A model generated the notes under the pieces. It saw nothing but the letters and a program-made list of their open reading frames with translations. It searched no databases and had not been told where the DNA came from. This document shows positions 32,651 through 41,481 of a stretch of DNA of 64,000 nucleotides, in pieces. The DNA comes from CAZGUX01 sp046160045 (lineage in GTDB: Bacteria; Acidobacteriota; Terriglobia; Bryobacterales; Bryobacteraceae). The stretch covers positions 1 to 64,000 of the forward strand of contig JBJXGR010000267.1 in NCBI GenBank assembly GCA_046160045.1, given 5' to 3'. The translations under genes were made by a program, and so were the position numbers. Position 1 is the stretch's first letter, and every line of letters starts with the position of its first letter.

Positions 32651-33913
32651 ATGGGACCCCGGTCGCGCGTCCTCCTGATCGGTACACTGGGCGGCCTGCT
32701 GCTGCTGACCTTGCTGGCGGGTTGCGCGGGGTTGATCATTTTCGGGCGCATACGGGCGGCGGAGACCAAGCTGCGGGCGCTCGATTTCGAACGAAGCGGC
32801 GCGCTCGAGCAGGTCCGGCGTGCCATCTATCTTTCAGGCACGATCGCCCGCGACTACTTCGCCGACCCGGACGGTCCGGACGGCCAGGCGCTGCTTGACA
32901 AGAACGGGCAATTGGAAGCGGAGTCGAAGCAGGCGTTTGTCCGATACACGGCACTTGGCCCCGCCGCGGACGTTTCCCGGTTGCAGGGGGAAGTGGCTGC
33001 GTGGTGGAAGGTCGTACACCTGATGACCGAAATGGCCTGGACGCGCCGGACGGCAGGAGTGGACGCATATTTTCGCGTGCAGGTTGGGCGCCGCCGCGAG
33101 ATCATGCTGAGCATTGCCGATGAAATTGGCGCGGCCCTCCGAAGCGAGCGATGGAGGCGCGAGGAGGACCTGGTGCGAATGTACGCGCAATTTCGCCTCA
33201 CGCTTGGTGTAGGAGTAGTTCTGCTGGTTGTGTTGGGATCGGCAGCCGCGACGTTCACGGCGCGCCGGCTGCTGCGTCTGGAGGCAGAGACGCGGGCGCT
33301 TTCGGCGCAACTGGTGGAAGCACAGGAACAGGAGCGGCGCTCGATTGCCCGCGAACTGCACGATGAGGTGGGTCAGTCGCTCGCGGGGCTGCTGCTGGAT
33401 ATCGGCGCGGCTGCCTCCGACGCCGGGCAGGGACCGGTCAAAACCCGGCTGAACGCAATCGCCGTCTGCGCCGCGCGGCTGGTGGAGGAGGTCCGGCGCA
33501 TTGCTCTGTCGCTGCGTCCGTCCATGCTCGACGACCTGGGGCTGGTACCGGCGCTCGAGTGGCAGGCGCGCGAAGTCGGCCAACGCTCCGGCATCGCGGT
33601 GGAGGTGGAAGCGGAGGAGAGCGCGGGGCAATTGCCCGAGGCTCTTCGCACCTGCATCTACCGCGTGGCCCAGGAGGCTCTCCGCAACAGCGTCCGACAC
33701 TCCGCCGCCCGGCGCGTCCGCATCGGTCTGAGCCGGGACGCCGGATTCGTCAGGCTGCGGGTCGAGGACGATGGCAGGGGTTTCGCCGCTGATCGCCGGA
33801 GGGGTCTGGGCTTGCTCGGCATGCAGGAACGCGTGGTTCAGTTGGGAGGCCGTTTCCGGGTGCTCTCCTCGCCGGGCAGTGGCACCACGGTGGCGGCGGA
33901 GTTACCCCTATGA
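32651..33913 (+). CDS. Sensor histidine kinase, NarL/DegS type (HisKA_3)
   Basis: 421 residues from the ATG at 32651. The open frame extends upstream but that part lies opposite the pal-like leader and looks non-coding. An N-terminal membrane helix (GTLGGLLLLTLLAGCAGLII) leads to a sensor region of about 145 residues and a second helix (LTLGVGVVLLVVLGSAAATF). The HisKA_3 dimerisation helix is E-R-R-S-I-A-R-E-L-H-D-E-V-G-Q-S-L, the H being the phosphorylation site. The HATPase domain ends D-D-G-R-G-F and G-L-G-L-L-G-M-Q-E-R. The gene overlaps the response-regulator gene by 4 bases, so the pair is cotranslated. Signal unknown. Confidence 0.9.
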   Translation: MGPRSRVLLIGTLGGLLLLTLLAGCAGLIIFGRIRAAETKLRALDFERSGALEQVRRAIYLSGTIARDYFADPDGPDGQALLDKNGQLEAESKQAFVRYTALGPAADVSRLQGEVAAWWKVVHLMTEMAWTRRTAGVDAYFRVQVGRRREIMLSIADEIGAALRSERWRREEDLVRMYAQFRLTLGVGVVLLVVLGSAAATFTARRLLRLEAETRALSAQLVEAQEQERRSIARELHDEVGQSLAGLLLDIGAAASDAGQGPVKTRLNAIAVCAARLVEEVRRIALSLRPSMLDDLGLVPALEWQAREVGQRSGIAVEVEAEESAGQLPEALRTCIYRVAQEALRNSVRHSAARRVRIGLSRDAGFVRLRVEDDGRGFAADRRRGLGLLGMQERVVQLGGRFRVLSSPGSGTTVAAELPL

Positions 33914-34560
33914 ACAGGACCCGCGTCCTGCTAGCTGACGACCACGCCATCATGCGTAGCGGGTTGCGCCTTCTGCTGGAACGGGAGCCCGATCTGGTTG
34001 TGGCTGGGGAAGCTACGGACGGCCGCGAAGCTCTGGACTGGCTTTCCCGCGACACGGCCGACGTGGTCGTCATGGATGTCGCCATGCCCGTGCTGAACGG
34101 CATGGAAACAACCGCCCAAGTCCTCCGCAAGTATCCCAGGGTCGGGGTGGTGATCCTGAGTATGCACCGCGACGAGACCTATGTGCTTCGCTGCCTGCGC
34201 GCAGGCGCCCGCGGGTACGTGCTCAAAGAGTCGGCCGAGGGCGAACTGATCGCCGCCATCCGCGCGGTGATGGCGGGCAGATCGTTCTTCAGCCCAAAGG
34301 TGCGGCGCGTTCTTGAAGCCGAGAACGTCGAACGCTTGCACCGCGAGGGCAGGGCGGACAGCTACGAACTCCTGACCGAACGGGAGCGGGAGGTTTTTCA
34401 GATGATCGCAGAGGGCAACAGCAACAAGGAGATCGCCTCCCGGCTGTTCCTCAGCGTCATGACCGTTGAAACGCACCGCAAGAGGATCCTGGAGAAGTTG
34501 GGGCTTCATGGAACCGCGGACGTGATTCTCTACGCCGTGCGTCGCGGTCTGGCCCACTGA
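33910..34560 (+). CDS. Response regulator, NarL/FixJ family
   Basis: 216 residues. The receiver domain, about 4-120, has the acidic pair ADDH, the phospho-acceptor D in VVVMDVAMPVLNG, and the conserved K in G-Y-V-L-K-E-S-A. The LuxR-type HTH, about 150-212, is L-T-E-R-E-R-E-V-F-Q-M-I-A-E-G-N-S-N-K-E-I-A with V-E-T-H-R-K-R-I. It is a DNA-binding output protein phosphorylated by the kinase encoded just upstream. Confidence 0.93.
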   Translation: MNRTRVLLADDHAIMRSGLRLLLEREPDLVVAGEATDGREALDWLSRDTADVVVMDVAMPVLNGMETTAQVLRKYPRVGVVILSMHRDETYVLRCLRAGARGYVLKESAEGELIAAIRAVMAGRSFFSPKVRRVLEAENVERLHREGRADSYELLTEREREVFQMIAEGNSNKEIASRLFLSVMTVETHRKRILEKLGLHGTADVILYAVRRGLAH

Positions 34561-34607
34561 ACGGATCGGTGTGTTCGCGCGATCGGCTGTCCGAGGCCAG
34601 ACTGCCC

Positions 34608-37040
34608 TCAGATATCAAGATTCTTCACTTCGAGCGCGTTCTCTTCGATGAACTTGCGACGGGCCTCTACGTCTTCGCCCATCAGGGTGGAAAAGATCTC
34701 TTCACTCTCCACCGCGTCCTCCAGCCGCACCCGCAGCAGGGTCCGCTTCGCCGGGTTCATCGTTGTCTCCGCCAACTGCTCCGCGTTCATCTCGCCCAGA
34801 CCCTTGTAGCGCTGCACGGTCGCGTCCCGCTTGCCCTCGGTCTTGATGTGCTCCAGCAGGTCGGTCCAGCTGTTCAGCGTATCGCGAGCCGTCTGCTTCA
34901 CCACGGTGAAGGGCGGCTGATTGTAACGCGCGACGTCCCGCGACAGCGCCCGCAGCCTTCGATACTCTGGCGATGCCGCCAGTTCCACGTTCACCCGCCG
35001 CTCCGCCTGGGTCGCGTCGTGAAAGGTCAGCATCCACGCCGAATGCTCCTCGTCGGGCTTCACGTCGACCGGGACACTGTTCTTCCTCAGTTCGGCGGCG
35101 AGCGCATCCAGGTTGCCGCGCTCGGCGAAATCCACACGTGTGTCCAGCTTGAATTCGAGCCTGGCCAGCGCTTCCACCACGCGCCGCACTCGCAGACGCC
35201 GTTCCACCTTCTGGAAGATCTGCTCGTACTCGTCGAGATTCATCAGGAAGTTGCGCAGCTCTTTTTCTTCGATCTTCAGCATCGCCGAGCCGTTCGTTCC
35301 GCCGATCTCGAGCGTCAGGTTGTCGGTCGCGCGCCGCATGATCTCGCGCACGAATTCTTTTTCGTCCTTGATGTACTTCTCGCTCTTGCCCTTCTTGATG
35401 CGGTAGAGCGGCGGCTGCGCGATGAAGATGTGCCCGCGCAGGATCAGCTCCTGCATGTGGCGGAAGAAGAACGTCAGCAGCAGGGTCCGGATGTGCGAGC
35501 CATCCACATCGGCGTCGGTCATGATGATGACCTTGTTGTAGCGGAGCCTGGAGATGTCGAAGTCGTCCTTGCCGATGCCGGTGCCGAGCGCCGTGATCAT
35601 GGCGCGGATTTCCTCGTGGCCCAGCATCTTGTCGTAGCGGGCCTTTTCGACGTTCAGGATCTTGCCCTTCAGCGGCAGGATCGCCTGGAACCGCCGGTCG
35701 CGGCCCTGCTTTGCGGTTCCGCCCGCCGACTCGCCCTCGACCAGGAACACCTCACACCGCTCCGGGTCCTTCTCCTGGCAATCGGCCAGCTTGCCCGGCA
35801 GCCCGCCGGAATCGAGCGCGCCCTTCCGCCGGGTGAGATCGCGCGCCTTGCGCGCCGCTTCCCGCGCCCTCGCCGCGTCGATCGCCTTCGACACGATCCG
35901 GCGCATCACCGTCGAGTTCTTCTCGAAATACTCGCCCAGAAATTCGTTGACGAACTGCGTCACGATCCCGCTGATGTCGCTGTTCAGCTTTCCCTTGGTC
36001 TGTCCTTCGAATTGCGGCTGCGGGATCTTGACGCTCACTACCGCCGTCAGCCCTTCGCGCACGTCGTCGCCGGTGAGGTTTTCCTTGGCGTCCTTGATGA
36101 TGCCCGACTGCTGCCCGAAGGCGTTGATCGTCCGCGTCAGCGCGCTGCGGAACCCGGTCAGGTGCGTGCCCCCATCCACCGTGTTGATGCTGTTGGCGAA
36201 GCTGAAGACGTTCTCGGAGTAGCCGTCGTTGTACTGCAGCGCCACCTCCATGGTCAGCGCCCCGCCGTTCGGCATGTCCTTCGACGCTTCGAAATGAATG
36301 GGCTTGTCGTGCAGAACCGTCTTGCCGCGATTCAGGTGCTTGATGAACTCCGCGATCCCGCCCTCGTACAGAAAATCGTGCGTGCGGATGGGATCCACGC
36401 GCTCGTCCATCAGGACAATCTTGAGACCCTTGTTGAGAAACGCCAGTTCCCGCAGGCGCTGCGCCAGCGTATCGAAGTTGAACACGGTGGCGTCCATGAT
36501 CGTCGGGTCCGGTTTGAAGGTGACCTTCGTCCCCGTCCGGCGTCCGGCCTTCCCGATCTTTGCCAGCGGTCCTTTCGGAATGCCCCGCTCGTACTCCTGC
36601 TGCCAGGTGGCCCCGGCGCGCCAGATCTCGAGTTCCAGCCGCTCCGACAGCGCATTCACACAGCTCACGCCGACGCCGTGCAGCCCGCCCGACACCTTGT
36701 AGGTTTTCGAGTCGAACTTTCCCCCGGCGTGCAGCTTCGTCATCACCACTTCCGCCGCAGAGATGCCAAATTCTTCCTTGATGTCTACGGGAATGCCCCG
36801 GCCGTTATCGACGACGGTCAGGGAGTTGTCGATGTGGATCGTTGCGATGATTTCCGTGCAGAATCCAGCCAGCGCCTCATCGACGGAGTTGTCGACTACT
36901 TCGTAGACCAGATGGTGCAATCCGATCTCGCCCGTTGAGCCGATGTACATGGCGGGGCGAAGCCGTACGGCTTCCAACCCCTCCAGAACCTTGATGCTAC
37001 TGGAATCGTAGACTTCCGGAGTGTTTCCTTCGTTGGCCAT
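34608..37040 (-). CDS. gyrB: DNA gyrase subunit B
   Basis: 810 residues. The GHKL ATPase domain (VLEGLEAVRLRPAMYIGSTG, VVDNSVDEALAGF, GGLHGVGVSCVNALS) is followed by the transducer and the TOPRIM domain (LVEGESAGGTAKQGRDRRFQ, and TDADVDGSHIRTLLL). A C-terminal segment of the longer GyrB type completes it, with an expanded region between TOPRIM and tail at about 560-730. With GyrA it introduces negative supercoils using ATP. It lies 17 bases after dnaN; the usual recF between them is absent. gyrA is not in the window. Confidence 0.96.
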   Translation of the reverse strand: MANEGNTPEVYDSSSIKVLEGLEAVRLRPAMYIGSTGEIGLHHLVYEVVDNSVDEALAGFCTEIIATIHIDNSLTVVDNGRGIPVDIKEEFGISAAEVVMTKLHAGGKFDSKTYKVSGGLHGVGVSCVNALSERLELEIWRAGATWQQEYERGIPKGPLAKIGKAGRRTGTKVTFKPDPTIMDATVFNFDTLAQRLRELAFLNKGLKIVLMDERVDPIRTHDFLYEGGIAEFIKHLNRGKTVLHDKPIHFEASKDMPNGGALTMEVALQYNDGYSENVFSFANSINTVDGGTHLTGFRSALTRTINAFGQQSGIIKDAKENLTGDDVREGLTAVVSVKIPQPQFEGQTKGKLNSDISGIVTQFVNEFLGEYFEKNSTVMRRIVSKAIDAARAREAARKARDLTRRKGALDSGGLPGKLADCQEKDPERCEVFLVEGESAGGTAKQGRDRRFQAILPLKGKILNVEKARYDKMLGHEEIRAMITALGTGIGKDDFDISRLRYNKVIIMTDADVDGSHIRTLLLTFFFRHMQELILRGHIFIAQPPLYRIKKGKSEKYIKDEKEFVREIMRRATDNLTLEIGGTNGSAMLKIEEKELRNFLMNLDEYEQIFQKVERRLRVRRVVEALARLEFKLDTRVDFAERGNLDALAAELRKNSVPVDVKPDEEHSAWMLTFHDATQAERRVNVELAASPEYRRLRALSRDVARYNQPPFTVVKQTARDTLNSWTDLLEHIKTEGKRDATVQRYKGLGEMNAEQLAETTMNPAKRTLLRVRLEDAVESEEIFSTLMGEDVEARRKFIEENALEVKNLDI

Positions 37041-37057
37041 AGGGGAGCAATTACAAT

Positions 37058-38173
37058 TCAGATGCGCATCGGCATCACAACATAGCGATACGTAAACGAA
37101 CCAGTGTCGCCCGCGGGTACCAACTCGCCGGCGCTTCGCTGATCCTTCAATCGGAAGGCGATCTCAGAAGATGGGACTGCCCGGAAGAAGTCCAGCAGGT
37201 ACTGCGCGTTGAAACCGATATCCACTTCCGGACCGGTGTACGCGCCCGGAACGCTTTCTTCGCTTTCGCCGGTCTCTACCGATGAGGTGAACACTTTCAC
37301 CTCACCTTCGGTGAACTGCAGCCGGATGGCACGCGAGCGTTCATCGGCAAACTGCGCCACGCGCTCGACGGCCGACTTGATGTCTTCTTTCTGGAGCGTC
37401 GCCGTGTACTGGTTATCCTTTGGCAGCACTCGCTCGTAGTCCGGAAAGTTCCCCGTCAACTTGCGGGTAATCAGAAGGCGGTCGCCGAACCGGAAGAACA
37501 GGTGGTTGTCGTCGCCTGCGATGATCACGCGCCCGCCCTCTCCCGTCTCCGAAGACAATCGCAGAATCTCCGTCATTGCTTTCTTTGGGACCAGTACCCG
37601 TACGTTCGGTGTCGACGCTTCCGCTTCAATGGCAGCCTCGACGTACGCCAACCGATGCCCATCCGTCGACACCATGGCGGATGTATTCTGCCGCAACAGC
37701 AGCAGAGCGCCATTTAGTGTGAATCTCGATTCCTCCGCGGAGATCGCGAAGATGGTCTTCGAGATCATGGACGAGAGCAGCGACGAGGGAACCTCCGCCA
37801 TCGCCGCCGGCATCTGCGGCAATTCCGGAAAGCTTTCCCGCGACATCCCCGCCATCTTGGTGCGCGACCGCCCGCAGGTGATCTGGGCCCAGTGGTTCTC
37901 TAGAAACTTCAGCGTGATTTCCGAATCCGGCAGCAGCCGCACGTAGTCTAGCAGGCGCTTGGCCGGGATCGTTCCCGCGCCTTCTTTCTTGACCTTCGCC
38001 GGGCACGAGCAGCGGATCCCCAGTTCCAAGTCGGTCGCGGTCAGTGCGACATACCCCTCTTTCGCTTCCAACAACACGTTGGAGAGAATCGGGATCGTCG
38101 TCTTCTTTTCGACGACACCCTGCGATAGCCCAAGCTCACGTACGAGGTCTGACTTGCCAACCGTGAATTCCAT
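37058..38173 (-). CDS. dnaN: DNA polymerase III beta subunit (sliding clamp)
   Basis: 371 residues, normal length, with three clamp domains. It starts MEFTVGKSDLVRELGLSQGV, includes T-T-I-P-I-L-S-N-V-L-L-E-A, and ends with the conserved Y-V-V-M-P-M-R-I motif. The protein forms a ring that tethers the replicative polymerase. The ATG at 38173 has GGAGCAGCGG upstream. It is preceded by the likely origin and dnaA, and followed by gyrB. Confidence 0.96.
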   Translation of the reverse strand: MEFTVGKSDLVRELGLSQGVVEKKTTIPILSNVLLEAKEGYVALTATDLELGIRCSCPAKVKKEGAGTIPAKRLLDYVRLLPDSEITLKFLENHWAQITCGRSRTKMAGMSRESFPELPQMPAAMAEVPSSLLSSMISKTIFAISAEESRFTLNGALLLLRQNTSAMVSTDGHRLAYVEAAIEAEASTPNVRVLVPKKAMTEILRLSSETGEGGRVIIAGDDNHLFFRFGDRLLITRKLTGNFPDYERVLPKDNQYTATLQKEDIKSAVERVAQFADERSRAIRLQFTEGEVKVFTSSVETGESEESVPGAYTGPEVDIGFNAQYLLDFFRAVPSSEIAFRLKDQRSAGELVPAGDTGSFTYRYVVMPMRI

Positions 38174-38209
38174 TGCCCGCTGCTCCTGATCTGATGGTTC
38201 TTAGCTTTA

Positions 38210-38444
38210 TAAGAGACTTACAGAAGAACCGTATTCATAGGGCTTGTGAAAATGTGGATAACTCTCTAAATTATACAAAACTTTGGGCGTTCCAGGGTCG
38301 CATCCATGTGGATGCCGTCGCGGACGGTTTAGGAAGAATCCGCTTCCCTCCCCGTTTTGCCTGGCCTTCAACAGGGTCCTGTGGACCCGATATGTGGAAA
38401 ACGTACCTAACCTCATTGCAATGTATCGATTAGCTTGTGGATCA
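38210..38444. other. oriC: Probable replication origin (oriC) between dnaA and dnaN
   Basis: The 239-base gap between dnaA and dnaN has no gene. It contains a perfect DnaA box, TGTGGATAA, at 38253-38261. Boxes with one mismatch lie at 38393-38401 (TGTGGAAAA) and 38436-38444 (TGTGGATCA, inside the dnaA 3' end). Weaker ones lie at 38307-38315 and 38380-38388. All point the same way. An A+T-rich stretch (about 38205-38285, including CTCTAAATTATACAAAAC) adjoins the perfect box and could be the unwinding element. The location beside dnaA and dnaN supports the assignment. Confidence 0.7.
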
Positions 38445-39726
38445 ACCTGTTCAATTCCGGATCCTTTTGCCGAAGTGCTTCGATCTTCTGCACCGAGTGG
38501 ATCACGGTGGTGTGGTGCTTCCCCCCAAACGCCCGGCCGATCTCCGGCAGCGACGCGTGGGTTAACTCCTTGACCAGGTACATGGCAACCTGCCGAGGGT
38601 AGGCAATCGTCCTTGCGTTGCTTTTTTCCTTCAACTGTCCCGGCTTTAATCCGAATTGCTCCGCAACTGCTTTTTGAATCGAATCGATGGTGATCCGCCT
38701 CTCGCTCGAATGCACCAGGTGCCGGAGAACCTGCTGAGCCATGGGAAGGCTGATCGGGGCGCCAGTCAGGGAAGACAGGGCAATCAACTTCACCAGCGCT
38801 CCCTCCAGTTCCCGCACGTTCGATTTCGTTTTCGTCGCGATGAACGTCCGGACATCCTCTGGCAGCGACACTCCGTCGCTCTCCGCCTTCTTGTCGAGAA
38901 TCGCCATCTTAGTCTCGAGATCGGGCGGTTGCATATCCACCATCAGGCCCCACTCGAATCTTGATCGCAGACGCTCCACGAGTCCCGGGATCTCTTTGGG
39001 CGCCATGTCGCTCGAAATCACGATCTGTTTCTGGTTTTCGTAAAGCTGGTTGAAGGTGTGGAAGAACTCTTCCTGCGTCCGTTCCTTCCCGCCCAACACC
39101 TGCACATCGTCCACAAGCAGAACATCGGCGGTGCGGTAGAACGTATGAAACTGATTCATCCGGTCGGTCCGCAGGCAGTTGATCATCTCGTTCATGAACC
39201 GTTCGCTCGACGTGTAGATGATTTTCATGCCGGCGAAGTTCTCGAGCAGCGACCGGCCCACCGCATGCATCAGATGAGTCTTCCCCATTCCGGTGCCGCC
39301 GTAAATAAAAAGCGGATTGTAGCTGCGTGTGGGATAACTGGCCACAGCCTTTGCGGCTGCGTGCGCCAGTTGATTGCACGACCCAACCACGAACGATTCA
39401 AACGTGAACTTCGGATTGAGCGGTCCACTTAACGACTCGAATGGGGTATCACGGTTCGGATCGCCGTCTCTGTTGAATTGTGCCGTCGCCACCTTGCCCA
39501 CCTCATAGATGATGCGATCGATCCCCAACTCCAGAGTGCTGCAGCACTGGTAAACCAGGTCGCCGTACTCTTCCTCCATCCAGCGCTTCGTCTGCTCGTT
39601 GGGGGTCAGCACCCAGAGGATGTTTCCCTCCAACCGCTTGAACGCAGTCTTACTGACCCAGTTATGGAAGCTATCCTCGCTGAGTTTGTTCTCGAGACGG
39701 CGCTTGACCAGATCCCACGCGTTCAT
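38413..39726 (-). CDS. dnaA: Chromosomal replication initiator protein DnaA
   Basis: 437 residues from the ATG at 39726; an in-frame GTG at 39765 would add 13 residues not typical of the family. Domain I is WDLVKRRLENKLSEDSFHNW. Domain II is short. Domain III has Walker A GGTGMGKTHLMHAVG, Walker B VLLVDDVQVLGGKERTQEEF, and the sensor motifs. Domain IV ends with the DnaA signature R-x-V-A-M-Y-L-V-K-E-L-T and G-G-K-H-H-T-T-V-I-H-S. It binds DnaA boxes and opens the origin. The gene heads the dnaA-dnaN-gyrB group on the minus strand. Confidence 0.96.
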   Translation of the reverse strand: MNAWDLVKRRLENKLSEDSFHNWVSKTAFKRLEGNILWVLTPNEQTKRWMEEEYGDLVYQCCSTLELGIDRIIYEVGKVATAQFNRDGDPNRDTPFESLSGPLNPKFTFESFVVGSCNQLAHAAAKAVASYPTRSYNPLFIYGGTGMGKTHLMHAVGRSLLENFAGMKIIYTSSERFMNEMINCLRTDRMNQFHTFYRTADVLLVDDVQVLGGKERTQEEFFHTFNQLYENQKQIVISSDMAPKEIPGLVERLRSRFEWGLMVDMQPPDLETKMAILDKKAESDGVSLPEDVRTFIATKTKSNVRELEGALVKLIALSSLTGAPISLPMAQQVLRHLVHSSERRITIDSIQKAVAEQFGLKPGQLKEKSNARTIAYPRQVAMYLVKELTHASLPEIGRAFGGKHHTTVIHSVQKIEALRQKDPELNRLIHKLIDTLQ

Positions 39727-39862
39727 GGAAGAAAAGACAATACGAACCTCCGGCACCCAGAACACGGAGCCTGGCGGAGACCCTCAGTTGCTGTTGTTAA
39801 TGATCGCTCGGGAGTTGAGGAACGGTCCTTCTCAGCTTCTCCGTTACGAGGACTGAAACGTA

Positions 39863-39890
39863 AGTCTAGCACAGATGAATAGGAGGTCAA
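39863..39890 (-). promoter_or_regulatory. Likely dnaA promoter
   Basis: On the minus strand TTGACC (39885-39890) and TAGACT (39863-39868) are separated by 16 bases, about 140 bases before the dnaA ATG. The region 39766-39985 otherwise has no gene; it includes an A+T-rich stretch around 39893-39930. Confidence 0.45.
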
Positions 39891-39985
39891 CACTTTTATA
39901 AGTACATCTACTTTCAACAACTTATCGCCCAGTTTGACAGACTGGTCAAATCCGCGTAACAATGATCCTTTGCTGGCCCGAACGG

Positions 39986-40061
<76 letters not shown>

Positions 40062-40122
40062 TCCTTCACGCGCGCAACCCCATCAGACGAAAAACCTGAC
40101 CGCAGCGGTCCGCTTTGGGCGT

Positions 40123-41475
40123 ATGCTGTGGGATAAGCCTATGCCGCTGACCGGTTGCCTAAACTTGAGCCGTTCGCAATCTTCCCGCCGGGATTTTCTG
40201 AAGGCCGGGTCCCTTGGGTTTCTCGGCATTGATCTGGCCCAGTTTCTCGCTGCCCGGGATGCCCAGGCCGCAGTCGGCCGGACGGCCGGGAAAGCGCAGT
40301 CGGTCATCCTTTTGTGGCTGGAAGGCGGCCCGAGCCAGGTGGACACGTGGGACCCGAAAGCCAACTCGGTCTTCAAGCCGATTTCCACCAACGTGGCCGG
40401 CATCCAGATCTCCGAGTTGTTCCCCAGGTTGGCCAAGCGCATGGACAAGGTCTCGATCATCCGGTCCATGCATACTCGCGGCAACGACCACCCGCAAGGC
40501 ACGCACTACGCCATCACGGGTCATGAAGTGAATCCCGCGATGCAGTTTCCCAGCATCGGCTCGGTCGTGTCGAAAGAACTGGGCGCCCGCAACGGCGTGC
40601 CACCGCACGTCCTGGTCCCCATGTGGGAGCGCAGCAGGCAGTATGAAGAATATTTCCGGTCGGGCTTCCTCGGGCCGGACTACGACCCGATGTGCATCCC
40701 GGATCCCGCGCAGAAAGAATTCAGAGTCGCCGATCTCAGCCTGCCGAAGTCCGTATCTGAAGAAGCGGTAAGAAGCCGCCAGGCCTTCCTGAGCGTGGTG
40801 GACCGCTCGTATCGAAACGCGGTCGAAGGCGCCGAGCACACCAACATGGACGCCTTCCGTGCCCAGGCGTTGAAAATGATCCTGACGCCGGCCGTTCGCA
40901 GCGCGTTTGATCTCGCCCAGGAATCGGACAAGACCCGGGATGCGTACGGGCGCGATGCGGTGGGCCAGAGCGCGCTGTTGGCGCGGCGCCTGGTGGAGGC
41001 CGGTTCGCGCTTCGTGACGGCGGCCGGGTTCCACTCGAACTCGTGGGACACGCACTCGCTGAACGACAAGGGCCACAAGGATCGCCTGTCTCCTCCGCTG
41101 GACCGGACATTGTCGGCACTGCTGGACGACCTCGACCAGCGCGGCCTGTTGGACTCGACCGTGGTGCTGGCGATGGGCGAGTTCGGCCGCACGCCGTTCG
41201 TGAATCCCGACCTGGGCCGCGACCACTGGCCGAACTGTTGGTCGCTGCTGGTAGGCGGCGGGGGCATTCACGGCGGCCGCGTAGTCGGTGCCAGTGACAA
41301 AGACGGCGGTCAGCCTCTCGAGCGCGCCTGCAGCATGGGCGATCTGTTCGCGACGATCTACAAGGCCTTGGGAGTCGACTGGACTCGCGAGTACATGTCG
41401 CCCATTGGCCGTCCCATCAAGATCGCCAACTCGCTCGACGACGCGACGGGGCAGCCTATTCAGGAATTGTTATAG
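40123..41475 (+). CDS. Secreted DUF1501 protein with twin-arginine signal
   Basis: 450 residues. A Tat motif, S-R-R-D-F-L-K-A-G, at about 20-28 precedes a hydrophobic stretch. The DUF1501 (sulfatase-like) domain has S-V-I-L-L-W-L-E-G-G-P-S-Q-V-D-T-W-D-P-K at about 62-80. Later motifs are H-x-x-x-H-Y-A-I-T-G-H and G-E-F-G-R-T-P-F-V-N, with G-R-D-H-W-P near the C-terminus. DUF1501 genes in Acidobacteria and Planctomycetes usually follow a DUF1549/DUF1553 gene; that partner is missing here. An ATG at 40141 is a possible alternative start. The biochemical role is unknown. Confidence 0.88.
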   Translation: MLWDKPMPLTGCLNLSRSQSSRRDFLKAGSLGFLGIDLAQFLAARDAQAAVGRTAGKAQSVILLWLEGGPSQVDTWDPKANSVFKPISTNVAGIQISELFPRLAKRMDKVSIIRSMHTRGNDHPQGTHYAITGHEVNPAMQFPSIGSVVSKELGARNGVPPHVLVPMWERSRQYEEYFRSGFLGPDYDPMCIPDPAQKEFRVADLSLPKSVSEEAVRSRQAFLSVVDRSYRNAVEGAEHTNMDAFRAQALKMILTPAVRSAFDLAQESDKTRDAYGRDAVGQSALLARRLVEAGSRFVTAAGFHSNSWDTHSLNDKGHKDRLSPPLDRTLSALLDDLDQRGLLDSTVVLAMGEFGRTPFVNPDLGRDHWPNCWSLLVGGGGIHGGRVVGASDKDGGQPLERACSMGDLFATIYKALGVDWTREYMSPIGRPIKIANSLDDATGQPIQELL

Positions 41476-41481
41476 GGTCCG

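Noticed and set aside
34569..36938. 789-residue open frame opposite gyrB
   Set aside because: Shadow of a strongly conserved gene on the other strand.
40123..41475. Sulfatase annotation for the DUF1501 gene
   Set aside because: The family shares the alkaline-phosphatase-like fold, but no C/S-x-P-x-R sulfatase active-site motif is visible.
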